Positions 7,329 to 16,326 of a DNA stretch of 64,000 bases are shown in pieces. This DNA comes from Microcaldota archaeon. GTDB taxonomy: Archaea > Micrarchaeota > Micrarchaeia > Micrarchaeales > Micrarchaeaceae. The notes under the pieces were generated by a model. The model did no database searches. It was not told the origin of the DNA and saw only the letters and a program-made list of their open reading frames with translations. Positions within the stretch are counted from its first letter, which is position 1. Each line of letters begins with the position of its first letter. The DNA lies in the NCBI GenBank assembly GCA_021810105.1, contig JAJZJM010000002.1, forward strand, positions 109,491 through 173,490, written 5' to 3'. Made by a program: the position numbers and the translations under genes.

Positions 7329-8411
7329 TTAATGCGATCCGCCAACTAGCGAGACCATCTCATTTATCCCAGCATTGGTTTTGATTCCATCCGGGTCGAA
7401 ATGCGTGTATGTGGCAACATAACCCCTCGCCTTGAGTTTTTCTATGATTGATGCTGGGCTGACAGATGGTATTTTTTGAGATTTTGTTATTACTGGAATA
7501 GAATAGAAAAAGGGCGTATCATACTCTTCCCCAATCCTTTTCATCATAGCCACTTCACTCTTTTCCTGTATGTTGTTTTCAAAATATCTTATCAGGTTTG
7601 CAGCATCTTTCTTATTGCATAGACTTCCAAGCCACATTCTTCCCGACACCTTTGCCTTACTTCCGCAGTTGCCGCATTTGGTTTGGCTGTACTGAATGCC
7701 AATGTAGCTGCTTCTCCACTTACATGACTCACAGTAAACAGCATAGCCGCACTTGCCTATAGATTCTAGTGCGCTCTTGCTTCCATGCACGAGCTTTATG
7801 AATATCCTGAAGTAATGTGCCTGAAAAACCGCAATGCTAACCTCTATGCCGAAATTGAACTGTGCGGCTATGCCTATTATGTAGTTTATAAGTATCCTTA
7901 TGCCTGCTTCATGGCACAGCTCGTTGTGGAGAGGGATTGCGCCATATAGCCTTACGCATGCCTCTTTATGCGCGCCGCATAGCACTGCGGTGTCTGTTGC
8001 AGTAAGCATAAGATAGGTGCCGCCTTTAGCGATCTTCATTGCATCATATACGTAAGGGTGCAGGCCGCCAAATGGGTCTATGTCTATGAAGTCAAATTTC
8101 TCTTCTGATGAATTAGAAAACTCTTGAAAGGAGGTTTTCAGGATTTTGGGCTTAACATCGTTTAGAGAGGCATTCGCCTTTATTGCCCTTACAGCGGAGG
8201 GATTCATATCCAATATTGTTACCTCATTTGCTTTTGATTCAAGCATGTACCTTATGCCGCGTATCCCCGTTCCTCCGGTAGCATCCAGCACCTTGCTGTT
8301 TTTATTTGCTTTCGCCTGCATGAATCCTACGCTAAGGTCGCGGATGAATTTTGCCTTTGAGTTTAAAAACGCGGATTGTTGCCTTATTTTAGCCTTTCCC
8401 TCTCTGTACAG
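7329..8411 (-). CDS. trm1: tRNA (guanine26-N2)-dimethyltransferase Trm1; start codon unclear
   Basis: Class I SAM methyltransferase that dimethylates G26 of tRNA. Visible motifs: VLDATGGTGIRGIRY (SAM site), DIDPFGG (catalytic), TATDTAVLCG, and a zinc-binding CESC...CGNC segment. The first ATG is at 8321, but the conserved Trm1 N-terminal block (YREGKAKI, then FIRDLSVGF) is encoded upstream of it in the same frame, back to base 8411. No ATG, GTG or TTG exists in that stretch. The first codon after the in-frame TGA of the upstream gene is CTG (8411-8409), so I extended the call to it. Translation may start at CTG or by a coupled or read-through event. Confidence 0.85.
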   Translation of the reverse strand: MYREGKAKIRQQSAFLNSKAKFIRDLSVGFMQAKANKNSKVLDATGGTGIRGIRYMLESKANEVTILDMNPSAVRAIKANASLNDVKPKILKTSFQEFSNSSEEKFDFIDIDPFGGLHPYVYDAMKIAKGGTYLMLTATDTAVLCGAHKEACVRLYGAIPLHNELCHEAGIRILINYIIGIAAQFNFGIEVSIAVFQAHYFRIFIKLVHGSKSALESIGKCGYAVYCESCKWRSSYIGIQYSQTKCGNCGSKAKVSGRMWLGSLCNKKDAANLIRYFENNIQEKSEVAMMKRIGEEYDTPFFYSIPVITKSQKIPSVSPASIIEKLKARGYVATYTHFDPDGIKTNAGINEMVSLVGGSH

Positions 8412-8660
8412 TCAATCACCAAATATGCCTTTTATTGCGTCTAATATCCCATGAGCATAGGATATGCAGGAGAATGATGTATAGAAATCTCCTTTATCGA
8501 GATAGCTCTTTGCGTCTTTAGCATACATCATTGACATCTCCACCATCCTGGCCACCTTGTTTTCCTTATGCAGTGAGGATATTGATGCAAAATTTGTTTG
8601 GAATGCAGTTATGTCTTTTTCTATCCTGACTTTTATAGCAGTGCTGTCATCTGTTGCCAT
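8412..8660 (-). CDS. DUF357-family small helical protein
   Basis: An 82-residue helical protein from ATG 8660 (MATDDSTAIKV). A longer reading from 8792 overlaps the divergent gene and lacks homology-like content, so I reject it. The C-terminal segment YLDKGDFYTSFSCISYAHGI followed by LDAIKG matches the archaeal DUF357 pattern (YlekGDyvtAfacisYAhGlLDA). Function is unknown; the family is conserved in archaea. Its TGA is directly followed, in the same frame, by the conserved start of trm1, implying tight translational coupling. It is divergently transcribed from the gene at 8717. Confidence 0.75.
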   Translation of the reverse strand: MATDDSTAIKVRIEKDITAFQTNFASISSLHKENKVARMVEMSMMYAKDAKSYLDKGDFYTSFSCISYAHGILDAIKGIFGD

Positions 8661-8716
8661 GTGTTCACCGCTACTATTAATACTTTTATCTTTTATAGTA
8701 ATATCGGTGTTTTGGC

Positions 8717-9313
8717 ATGGCAGAAATCTTGAGCGATTATACTCAATCATTGGTAAAGGACATGGATAAAGAGGCTGGAACAAGGTTTTCATTATCTATA
8801 TCTGAAGCGATCAACAATCTCGACAAGTATGCAACTAGGCCAAATATAGGGGTCACCATATCGAATATGAAGGAATATGCAAATAAATACATAGACAATG
8901 CCCTTGGTTCCGTTTCTAAGGAAGCGAAAGATATGGAGGATGACCTTTCAAGGGCAGACTCCATAACTAGACAGCTAACCCAGAACATCTCTATGCAGGC
9001 AAAACAGCACGAAGTGCCAATTATAAAACCGTTTAATGTGGCACGGGATATATCCAAGGAGGAAACAATAGAGATAGACTCTATCGACGACCAGACGATT
9101 AAGCTTATGGAAAGGCTTGCGCTCAGATCCGATATGATTGCTGATTTTAGTTATAAATTCAAAGAGAAGGCGGTGGGCTCTTGGCTTTTCAGCGGAGCCA
9201 AAAACTATGTGGTAAACGTGCATGTGCCACAGAACGAGGCAATGAACCTGGAGTTGGCCAGGGAAGAGCTGAACGGAGTTTTTGATGCGGCTTCGCATTA
9301 TGTGAGTGGTTAG
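8717..9313 (+). CDS. Helical protein of unknown function upstream of the AK6-like NTPase
   Basis: A 198-residue soluble protein, mostly predicted helical by its heptad-like pattern, with a compact C-terminal part (FSYKFKEKAVGSWLFSGAKN, then VVNVHVPQNEA). I recognise no family. It overlaps the GTG start of the next gene by 8 bases, so the two are translationally coupled. It shares a short divergent promoter region (8661-8716) with the DUF357-trm1 pair. Confidence 0.7.
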   Translation: MAEILSDYTQSLVKDMDKEAGTRFSLSISEAINNLDKYATRPNIGVTISNMKEYANKYIDNALGSVSKEAKDMEDDLSRADSITRQLTQNISMQAKQHEVPIIKPFNVARDISKEETIEIDSIDDQTIKLMERLALRSDMIADFSYKFKEKAVGSWLFSGAKNYVVNVHVPQNEAMNLELAREELNGVFDAASHYVSG

Positions 9314-9899
9314 CATAAAAAAAGAGGGGCACGGACTTTTTATAGCTGTTACAGGCACTCCGGGAGCCGGGAAGAGCACATTTGCCAAAGAGATATCAGA
9401 TGATCTCGGCATCACCCTAATAGAGATAAATTCGATAGTGGAATCTTACAGGCTTTTTTCAGAAACAGATGATGATGGGGCAAAAATCGCAATGATAAAG
9501 CCGTTGACAAAGAAGATAAAGCAACTCGCAGGGGAGAGTTTGAAAAATGGTGCGGCTTTGATAGTGGGGCACCTTGCATGCGAACTTGGGATAAGGTATG
9601 ATATAGCCATAGTTGTCAGATGCCAGCTCGAGATATTGGAACAGCGCCTTCTGGATAGGGGTTATGGGACAGAGAAACTGAAGGAAAATCTTATGGCTGA
9701 GGCGCTTGATTATTGCGGAGTTGCTGCCCAGGAGAGAAGCGATGAGGTACTTGAATTGGATGGTAGCGCGGACAAGGATGTTGTGATAGATTACCTGAAA
9801 GCAAGGATTGAAGGAAAGCCTGGTGCGCAGCCAAAACTCAAGCAAATAGACAGGATGCCGGAATTGCTAAAATTCATCGAGGCTGGGAAGCTACCTTAG
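9306..9899 (+). CDS. AK6/Fap7-like P-loop nucleotide kinase
   Basis: A 197-residue P-loop protein starting at GTG 9306. FIAVTGTPGAGKSTFA (about residues 12-27) is the Walker A motif; the following short helix, the LIVGHLACEL segment and the VVRCQLEILEQRLLDRGY LID-like region match the AK6 (adenylate kinase isoenzyme 6/Fap7) family. Members have adenylate kinase or ATPase activity and act in small-subunit ribosome maturation in eukaryotes. The C-terminal tail beyond residue 170 is extra. It overlaps the end of the convergent hydrolase gene by 26 bases. Confidence 0.82.
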   Translation: MVSIKKEGHGLFIAVTGTPGAGKSTFAKEISDDLGITLIEINSIVESYRLFSETDDDGAKIAMIKPLTKKIKQLAGESLKNGAALIVGHLACELGIRYDIAIVVRCQLEILEQRLLDRGYGTEKLKENLMAEALDYCGVAAQERSDEVLELDGSADKDVVIDYLKARIEGKPGAQPKLKQIDRMPELLKFIEAGKLP

Positions 9900-10635
9900 A
9901 AACGAAATCCATTATCGCCTCCTTTACCTTCTCAGGCTGCTCGAAATGGGGTTCGTGGCCAGCGCCTTCGATTATGTCTATTTCAGCATTCATTTTTTTG
10001 CCAAGAAGAATTCCGTAACTCAGGGGCACTGTGGCATCATCACGGCCCCATATAAGCCGCACTGGCTTCTTTATGTCTGCAATCATTCCATCCTCTATAT
10101 CTTCGCTGCTGTGATCAGAGAATATAATACTCCTCATTATGCTCTCTTTATTTTCATTCAGTTCCATTACGGACGACATAAGCCTCTCCCTGTCAGCTTG
10201 AAGCTTGCCAGAAGAGGAAAGATCGTCGAACTGCTCTTTTATTCCTGCGGTATCCTCCAGCACTACGCCTTTAAGTCCGCAGGGTTGGGATGCGTAATAT
10301 GCAGCCACCCACCCTCCATACGAATGGCCGATTATTATGCTGTCGCCATTATTTTGAAGCGCTATGAACTCCCTTAAGAATTGGAATTGAGCGCTCACAG
10401 TGTAATCAATATCCGGAGCTGCAGATTGGCCGTGCCCTAACATGTCTATAAGGTATATGTCAAGGTCATCAGGCATATGCTCCATGAGGCGCTTCCATAC
10501 AAGAGTGCTGCCTCCGAGCCCGTGAATAAAGATCATCTTCTCGCCATTTCCTTTATGGTGCTTGAAATGCATGTCTCCCAAAGAGGTTTCTGCAAACTCG
10601 TCTGCAAAATCTGATTCGTAGTCCATAGTATGCAC
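9874..10635 (-). CDS. Alpha/beta-fold hydrolase
   Basis: A 253-residue hydrolase. MIFIHGLGGSTLVW provides the oxyanion-hole HG motif, IIIGHSYGGWVAAYYA holds the nucleophile elbow G-H-S-Y-G-G, IWGRDDATVP the acid Asp, and GAGHEPHFEQPEKV the catalytic His: a full Ser-Asp-His triad. The substrate is unknown; the sequence resembles small-molecule esterase or epoxide-hydrolase-like enzymes. It ends 2 bases past the lipoamide dehydrogenase stop on the same strand, suggesting co-transcription. Confidence 0.85.
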   Translation of the reverse strand: MHTMDYESDFADEFAETSLGDMHFKHHKGNGEKMIFIHGLGGSTLVWKRLMEHMPDDLDIYLIDMLGHGQSAAPDIDYTVSAQFQFLREFIALQNNGDSIIIGHSYGGWVAAYYASQPCGLKGVVLEDTAGIKEQFDDLSSSGKLQADRERLMSSVMELNENKESIMRSIIFSDHSSEDIEDGMIADIKKPVRLIWGRDDATVPLSYGILLGKKMNAEIDIIEGAGHEPHFEQPEKVKEAIMDFVSKVASQPR

Positions 10636-10637
10636 GG

Positions 10638-12011
10638 TTATTTTGCAGGCTTGCCGTAGAAGAAGTGTATTGGTCTGCCCAAAGCCGCTTCTGCAACTTC
10701 CTGAATGCCCTCGCTGTATGTGGGATGTGGGTGTATGGTGTCAGCTATGTCCTCTATAGTGGCCCCCATCTCTATAGCAAGCGCAGCCTCTGCTATCATT
10801 GAGTTGGCGTCAGGAGATACAATTTCAATGCCCTTTACAAGGCCATCATCCTCATAAGAGACTTTGACAAACCCTTTTGTAGTATCAAGCGCAACCGCCC
10901 TGCCAAGGCCTGTGAGAGGAAACTTTGTCACTTTTACTCCTTCGGCCTCTTCTATGCTTCCGGCTATTGCGATTTCAGGGTCGGAGAATATAACAGCAGG
11001 CACTACTATGTTTGAATAAGAGGAGTTTATTCCTGATGCCACCTCTCCAGCCACGACCCCCTGCCTTATTGCCTTATGAGCAAGCATGGGTTCCCCTATG
11101 ACGTCTCCGACTGCCAATATGTTCGGGTCCGAGGTCTGCAGTCTTCCATCAACTTTTATGAATCCGTCCTGGCTAACTTCGACTTTTGTATTTTCGAGGC
11201 CTAATCCTACAGTATACGGAGATAATCCAGTAGCAACAACAATTATTTCTGCTTCTACGCTGCTGCCATTGCTAATTGAGACAGCACTCCCTTTTCTTTC
11301 CACTGGGTTAACACCAGTAAGTATAGATATTCCGAGTTCTGACATCCTTCTTTTGACGAGGTCTACAGCATCCCTATCGAAATGGGAGAGCACATCCGAC
11401 CTTGCAAGTATTGTAACCTTTGTACCGAGCTTTGCATAAAGAGTCCCTATCTCAACAGCGACATATCCGGCACCTATTATCAGCATGCTTTTGGGGATTC
11501 TATCAAGCATCAATGCATTCTTGTAATCTATTATAGTATTGCTGAATTCAAATCCTCTGAGCGGCCTTGGAATGGAACCTGTTGCTATTATTGCTTTTTT
11601 GAATTCCAAGGTAATACCATCTGTCAACTGTAAATTGTTGGAGGAGAGAAATGTTGCTGCTCCTTTTAGCACGTCAACTCCATTTGATTTGCATAGGAAT
11701 GCCACCCCATCTTCCAGTTTCTTCGAGACCCCCATCCTCCAATCAAGCATCTTCTTTGCATCTAAAGAAACAGAGCCGATGTTTATGCCGAATTTTTGGG
11801 AATGCTGGGCCTCATAAAATATGTCGGATATGTGGATAAGAGTCTTTGAAGGTATGCATGCGTAATTAAGGCAATGGCCGCCCAATTTTTCTTTCTCTAC
11901 CAGGGCAACGCTTTTTCCAAGCTCTGCTGCCCTTATTGCTGCAACATATCCTCCTACGCCTCCGCCTATTACAGCTATGTCAACCTGCTCTGGCAGAGAA
12001 CCCATTACCAT
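10638..12011 (-). CDS. lpdA: Dihydrolipoyl dehydrogenase (FAD-dependent disulfide reductase)
   Basis: A 457-residue class I pyridine nucleotide-disulfide oxidoreductase: FAD-binding VIGGGVGGYVAAIRAAELGK, redox CLNYAC (family pattern C-x4-C, here inside GGHCLNYACIPSK where bacteria usually have GGTCLNxGCIPSK), NAD site IIGAGYVAVEIGTLYAKLG, second FAD motif LAVGDVIGEPMLAHKA, and the C-terminal HPHPTYSEGIQE with the catalytic His. It reoxidises dihydrolipoamide in 2-oxoacid dehydrogenase complexes. None of its usual E1 or E2 partners are in this window. A related mercuric or CoA-disulfide reductase is less likely given the C-terminal motif. Confidence 0.88.
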   Translation of the reverse strand: MVMGSLPEQVDIAVIGGGVGGYVAAIRAAELGKSVALVEKEKLGGHCLNYACIPSKTLIHISDIFYEAQHSQKFGINIGSVSLDAKKMLDWRMGVSKKLEDGVAFLCKSNGVDVLKGAATFLSSNNLQLTDGITLEFKKAIIATGSIPRPLRGFEFSNTIIDYKNALMLDRIPKSMLIIGAGYVAVEIGTLYAKLGTKVTILARSDVLSHFDRDAVDLVKRRMSELGISILTGVNPVERKGSAVSISNGSSVEAEIIVVATGLSPYTVGLGLENTKVEVSQDGFIKVDGRLQTSDPNILAVGDVIGEPMLAHKAIRQGVVAGEVASGINSSYSNIVVPAVIFSDPEIAIAGSIEEAEGVKVTKFPLTGLGRAVALDTTKGFVKVSYEDDGLVKGIEIVSPDANSMIAEAALAIEMGATIEDIADTIHPHPTYSEGIQEVAEAALGRPIHFFYGKPAK

Positions 12012-12067
12012 TATACCACTCTAACGAGTATGATAACTTCTTTATAAAATAGTTTGTTAAAAAAGGT

Positions 12068-13510
12068 TTACCCTTTGGTTACTCCGAGCGGCACAAGCTT
12101 TGCAACTATTCCTGATATTTTCGCACCTTCTATGCTGGCCACTACATCGTCTACATTCTTGTATGCCCATTCAGCTTCCTCGCTTACCAGCTTCTTGCTC
12201 CTTACCCTTATCTCTATGTTCTTTCTTTTCATCTCATCCAATGTCTTTGAAGAGGTTATTTCCCTTAGCGCCTGGTGTCTTGACATCACCCTTCCAGCAC
12301 CATGGCAAGACGACCCGAACGTCTCTGTCATGCCCTCTTTCCTTCCTGCAAGCACATAGCTTGAAGTACCCATGCTGCCCGGTATAAGAACAGGCTGACC
12401 GTATTCCCTATATGCCGAAGGAATCTCCTTCCTTCCGGGGCCGAATGCCCTTGTGGCTCCTTTTCTGTGCACATACAAACTCATTCTTTTACCATCGACA
12501 TCATGCTCCTCAAGTTTGGCTGTGTTATGGCACAGGTCGTAAACAAGCCTCATATCCAATTCATCTGCGCTTCTCTTGAATGTGTCTGCAAAGCTCTTTC
12601 TTATGAAATGCGTCATTATCTGCCTATTCACAAAAGCGAAGTTAATAGCAGAGCACATAGATGCCCAGTATCTGTCAGCCTCTTTACTGCCCACATGAGC
12701 ATAGCTAAGCTCTACATCAGGAAAAGTTATATTATATTTTTTCTGGTAATCCATAAGCACTCTTATGTAGTCACTACATATCTGATGGCCATAGCCTCTG
12801 GAGCCGCTATGAAGCATTATCACAACCATATCTTTTTCTAGCCCGTATGCCTTGCCTATCTTTTCATCAAATATTTTATCTACTTTCTGCACTTCTGCAA
12901 AATGGTTGCCTGCCCCAAGTGTGCCAAGCTGTTGTATGCCCCTTTTCTTGGCTAGATCGCTCACTATGCCATAATCTGCGCCTTTCATGTGCGTCTCTTC
13001 CTCAGTTCTTTCGGGATCTTCGGGGAATCCGTAGCCCTCTTTGACTATATAGCCTACTCCTTCTGTTGCTATCCTCTCCAGCTGTTTTTGAGTAAAACCA
13101 AGGTGCATCTTGCTTCCTACGCCGCTTGGCACATTCCTGAACATGGCATCCATAAGCGCACCGAACTTTGGCCTTAGCTCTTTCTCCGTCAGGTTGGTCT
13201 TGATTAGCCTTACACCGCACCCTATGTCAAATCCTATCGCGCCTGGCGATATTATGCCATCATTGGCATCAAACGCGGCTACGCCGCCTATGGGGAAGGA
13301 ATATCCCTCATGCGCATCAGGCATTAGGAGCATGTTCTTGACTATAGAAGGAAGTTTTGACGCGTTTGTAGCTTGATTCAGAGTCCTGTCTTTTTCGATA
13401 GCATTTCTGAGTGGCTCATTCGCATATAAGCGTATAGGCACATTCATGCCGGAATTCTTATCCTTCTCGATTTCCCAAAGGAAATCATTTATTTTCTTTA
13501 TCTCAGCCAT
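12068..13510 (-). CDS. rtcB: RNA-splicing ligase RtcB
   Basis: A 480-residue GTP- and Mn-dependent RNA ligase that joins 2',3'-cyclic phosphate ends to 5'-OH ends after tRNA intron removal. Family blocks visible: LMPDAHEGYSFPIGGVAAFD, IGFDIGCGVRLI (metal-site Cys), GTLGAGNHFAEVQ, LHSGSRGYGHQI, YDLCHNTAKLEEH, and GSMGTSSYVLAG near the end, with the GMP-attaching His in SCHGAGR. Length is normal and no intein is present. It is relevant here because three of the five tRNA genes in the window carry insertions that need splicing. Confidence 0.96.
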   Translation of the reverse strand: MAEIKKINDFLWEIEKDKNSGMNVPIRLYANEPLRNAIEKDRTLNQATNASKLPSIVKNMLLMPDAHEGYSFPIGGVAAFDANDGIISPGAIGFDIGCGVRLIKTNLTEKELRPKFGALMDAMFRNVPSGVGSKMHLGFTQKQLERIATEGVGYIVKEGYGFPEDPERTEEETHMKGADYGIVSDLAKKRGIQQLGTLGAGNHFAEVQKVDKIFDEKIGKAYGLEKDMVVIMLHSGSRGYGHQICSDYIRVLMDYQKKYNITFPDVELSYAHVGSKEADRYWASMCSAINFAFVNRQIMTHFIRKSFADTFKRSADELDMRLVYDLCHNTAKLEEHDVDGKRMSLYVHRKGATRAFGPGRKEIPSAYREYGQPVLIPGSMGTSSYVLAGRKEGMTETFGSSCHGAGRVMSRHQALREITSSKTLDEMKRKNIEIRVRSKKLVSEEAEWAYKNVDDVVASIEGAKISGIVAKLVPLGVTKG

Positions 13511-13621
13511 TTTTTAACCCGCTTTATTCGATAGACATCTCCTGTATACTTTTTAATATGCTCCTTTAAGAACCCATTCACTCTGCCATTTTTGGATATT
13601 TTGCACATCTTCAGGGATTGC

Positions 13622-15109
13622 CTAAGTTAGATTTGGCGGATAGCATGTTGCATTTGTTGGAAGGTATATCTGTATGTAAGAAGAGTTGTACGCCAATGTA
13701 AAGTTTTTAATACCGATTATCAGCGTAGGGGAGACTCCGGCGCCATCTATTATAACTATGGGATATTTCGCCTGCTCGTTTGTTAATATAGTATAATTGA
13801 TACCTTGCTGTTCAAGCAAGGCAGTAACCATTGGGGTTATTGTTTTACTCGAATATCTTATGAAAGGGGAATACGCATTCATGTGCTGATAAAGCATAGG
13901 TATCCATGCGTTTGATATGAATCTGCATCCGGCAAAGCCCAACGAGGATAGCTGGCTGTACGCCTGCACATATACGTTGTTCTGATTGTTGGCATTGTAA
14001 TATTCTACAATAGCAGTATTCGAAGTCACATATGTGTAGCATACCGCTATGATTAGCACAATTATAGCAGCTATAGCAACGTAGTATTCTAAATTCCTCC
14101 ATTTTTGCAGCATGCTGCTGAGAATCGATACGGACAAGAGAATGAATGAAGTAGCAAAAAGATAGCCAAACCGCTCTTGGGTAAAGAAATCATTGTGTGG
14201 AAGTACAAAAACATAACCTATAAGGGAAAGAGCAAAGAATGAGATAAGCACTTTGTACTTTTTCCAATTCACGCCCCATACCTTTCTCCTTTTTCCCTTT
14301 ACCCATGCTGCCAGCCCCAACACTCCAAGCGCAAGAGGATATGCGACCACTGCGAGTATAGCGAGCGGATAAACTGCAATGTAACCTCCGGACGTCACGG
14401 CATTAGATAAAGCAGACTCATAACTGTATAGCGGATTGCCGTATATAAGATAATTGAAGAGCAACCATGGAGATGTTGTTATAATCTCGAACAGAAGTCC
14501 AAAGATCACCTTCTTTTTTGTTCCAAGAAGTAAAACCATTGGTGTAAGTATGAGGGTCGGATATTTGGCCAGGCCTGCGAGTGCCAGAAATACTCCTGAT
14601 ATGCTGCGTTTTTTGTATATAAGCACCATCGCAATCAGCACGAAAATTACGGATAACCCTTCCATGCCATTCGGCACAAAGAAGAAGTATATTGTATATG
14701 GATTCAGGAACGCGGCGTAAAGAAGAAGAGTGTTTATCCTCATGTATTTTCCAACAGCATAAAGCGCAGCTGCCGCACCCAGATATACGATTATCATATA
14801 TGGAAGCACGGGTTCTGAGAAGAGTAAAGATAGAAGTGCGAATATCGGAGTGCTGAGAGGAGCCCTATACGGCTCTGCGTAATACACCAGATTATTCAGA
14901 TACTCTCCTATGAAAGCGTTCTTTGCCCCTACTGAGTCGTTCTTTAGATAATTAATGAGAGTTTTACCGAGAAGAGAATGAGCAGTTATGTCCCATTGCG
15001 GGCCTCTGAAGTGGAAAAGCACCAATAATATTAGAAGAGGCAATGCTATAAGGACGAACAGGAGAGCAATTCGCAAAGGGCTTTCATTTTTAGGTTTTAT
15101 CTCCATCAA
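13622..15109 (-). CDS. Polytopic membrane protein, GT-C glycosyltransferase-like
   Basis: A 495-residue protein with roughly 10-12 hydrophobic segments and a soluble C-terminal part of about 90 residues. The first extracytoplasmic loop carries RGPQWDITAHS soon after TM1, similar in placement to the acidic loop motif of GT-C (dolichyl-phosphate-sugar-dependent) transferases of the PMT/GT39/GT87 kind. It is therefore probably a lipid-linked-sugar-dependent glycosyltransferase, acting outside the membrane. It lies 12 bases downstream (in transcription) of the metallopeptidase-like gene. Family assignment is approximate. Confidence 0.65.
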   Translation of the reverse strand: MMEIKPKNESPLRIALLFVLIALPLLILLVLFHFRGPQWDITAHSLLGKTLINYLKNDSVGAKNAFIGEYLNNLVYYAEPYRAPLSTPIFALLSLLFSEPVLPYMIIVYLGAAAALYAVGKYMRINTLLLYAAFLNPYTIYFFFVPNGMEGLSVIFVLIAMVLIYKKRSISGVFLALAGLAKYPTLILTPMVLLLGTKKKVIFGLLFEIITTSPWLLFNYLIYGNPLYSYESALSNAVTSGGYIAVYPLAILAVVAYPLALGVLGLAAWVKGKRRKVWGVNWKKYKVLISFFALSLIGYVFVLPHNDFFTQERFGYLFATSFILLSVSILSSMLQKWRNLEYYVAIAAIIVLIIAVCYTYVTSNTAIVEYYNANNQNNVYVQAYSQLSSLGFAGCRFISNAWIPMLYQHMNAYSPFIRYSSKTITPMVTALLEQQGINYTILTNEQAKYPIVIIDGAGVSPTLIIGIKNFTLAYNSSYIQIYLPTNATCYPPNLT

Positions 15110-15121
15110 AGCACGCGTGCA

Positions 15122-15616
15122 TCAAGCCAAACCTACAGCCTTAAGCAGCCTGTTAAAATCTTTTTTCTCTACCCAATCCACTTTTAGATACTCTATTATT
15201 TCATTATCAGACATGCCTAACCTCTTTGCTTCTGCAACACCTCCTTTGTATGCCTCTATCTCTGTCGGGCTGTCCACATACTCAAAATTATCATCAAAAA
15301 GGTTTTTACCGTCCATGCCCTGCTTTATATGGGTAAGCTCATGTATTACATCCAGGTATACATGACGCTCATCTGCCCTCTTTATGTAATCATAATTGCA
15401 CCCTATGGATAGGTTCCTGTCGTCTACCCATAGATAACCCCATTTGGTTGAGACAAGCATTACCTTTAACCCAGAAAGGACTTTATTAGTGTCTTTGCCG
15501 AATATCTTTTTCACAGCATCTACATTTTCAAACCCTTTGAAAATATCTGTGAATTTATAATATGCGAGCTTTACATTCTTGTTAATTCTGACTCCTAATA
15601 TTTTTTTACTTTTCAT
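15122..15616 (-). CDS. Small zincin-type (HExxH) metallopeptidase-like protein
   Basis: A 164-residue protein with a zincin core: VIHELTHIKQG (His92, Glu93, His96) followed by SPTEIEAYKGG, whose Glu119 or Glu121 would be the third zinc ligand. The N-terminal 60 residues are basic. No signal peptide or membrane segment is seen, so it should be cytoplasmic. It is comparable with minimal gluzincin-like peptidases of archaea and phages; the substrate is unknown. Confidence 0.68.
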   Translation of the reverse strand: MKSKKILGVRINKNVKLAYYKFTDIFKGFENVDAVKKIFGKDTNKVLSGLKVMLVSTKWGYLWVDDRNLSIGCNYDYIKRADERHVYLDVIHELTHIKQGMDGKNLFDDNFEYVDSPTEIEAYKGGVAEAKRLGMSDNEIIEYLKVDWVEKKDFNRLLKAVGLA

Positions 15617-15645
15617 TTAATCAGAAGAAGATTGTATGCTTCACT

Positions 15646-16245
15646 TTATATCTTTTTCTGCCTGTGAAGAAGCTTGTCAACAAAAGTTATTCCTTTCCAA
15701 TACCTTTCCTCTTTCCAATAGTCCCCGCGCATGTTGTATCCTCTTTGCTCCCAGAATCCTGGCTTGTCTTCCTCCAGAACCTCTATTCCGTCAATCCACT
15801 TGGTGCTTTTCCAGAGGTATAATGTGGGTACGAATGCCCTTATAGGACCTCCGTGCTTTGGCTCAAGAGGCTTGCCATTGACCTTGAGGGCAAGCATGCA
15901 ATCATCATTTATGTACTCAATTGGGACGTTGGCTGAGTAGTCAACATAGGAGGAGAGAAGCATTAGGTATCTGCCTTTTGCGCCTGCCATTTTCAATAAA
16001 TAATTGAGAGATATACCTTCCCATTCATCTCCCAACCTGCTCCACCTTGTAACGCAATGCATATCAAGTTTTTTTATTATCCTGGGCATTTTCATTAGCT
16101 CGTCCCAGCCGAGCGATATCTCTTTATCTACTTTGCCGAATATTTTCAACCTGTAGCTTTTCAGGTCGATCTCTGGCGTGTCTGTTGCGCTCAACACAGG
16201 CCATGTTATTTTAGTAACAACTTGGCCTGGCGGTACTCCTTCCAT
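15646..16245 (-). CDS. Sulfite-oxidase-family molybdopterin oxidoreductase
   Basis: A 199-residue protein of the SUOX/MsrP fold. LDMHCVTRWSRLGDEWEGI holds the conserved Mo-ligand Cys64; GGPIRAFVPTLYLWKSTKWI and the terminal GFWEQRGYN match the oxidoreductase molybdopterin-binding domain. No Tat signal is seen at the N-terminus, so this is a cytoplasmic version. Length fits stand-alone archaeal members. The substrate is unknown (sulfite, or oxidised methionine as in MsrP). No molybdopterin synthesis genes are in the window. Confidence 0.88.
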   Translation of the reverse strand: MEGVPPGQVVTKITWPVLSATDTPEIDLKSYRLKIFGKVDKEISLGWDELMKMPRIIKKLDMHCVTRWSRLGDEWEGISLNYLLKMAGAKGRYLMLLSSYVDYSANVPIEYINDDCMLALKVNGKPLEPKHGGPIRAFVPTLYLWKSTKWIDGIEVLEEDKPGFWEQRGYNMRGDYWKEERYWKGITFVDKLLHRQKKI

Positions 16246-16297
16246 ATTAGTAAATATGCCTTGGAAATATTAACACTTTCTGTGTCGTATGCCGGAT

Positions 16298-16310
16298 AAA
16301 GTTTTTAATA
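16298..16310 (+). promoter_or_regulatory. Candidate archaeal BRE/TATA box for the Yip1-like gene
   Basis: AAAGTTTTTAATA lies about 17-40 bases before the alternative ATG codons at 16327 and 16339. An archaeal TATA box about 26 bases from the transcript start would give a leaderless or nearly leaderless message. Sequence match only. Confidence 0.4.
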
Positions 16311-16326
16311 CTTGTTATTGTTATAT

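Noticed and set aside
8412..8792. 126-residue reading of the DUF357 gene
   Set aside because: The first 44 residues overlap the divergent gene at 8717 and do not fit the family; ATG 8660 fits.
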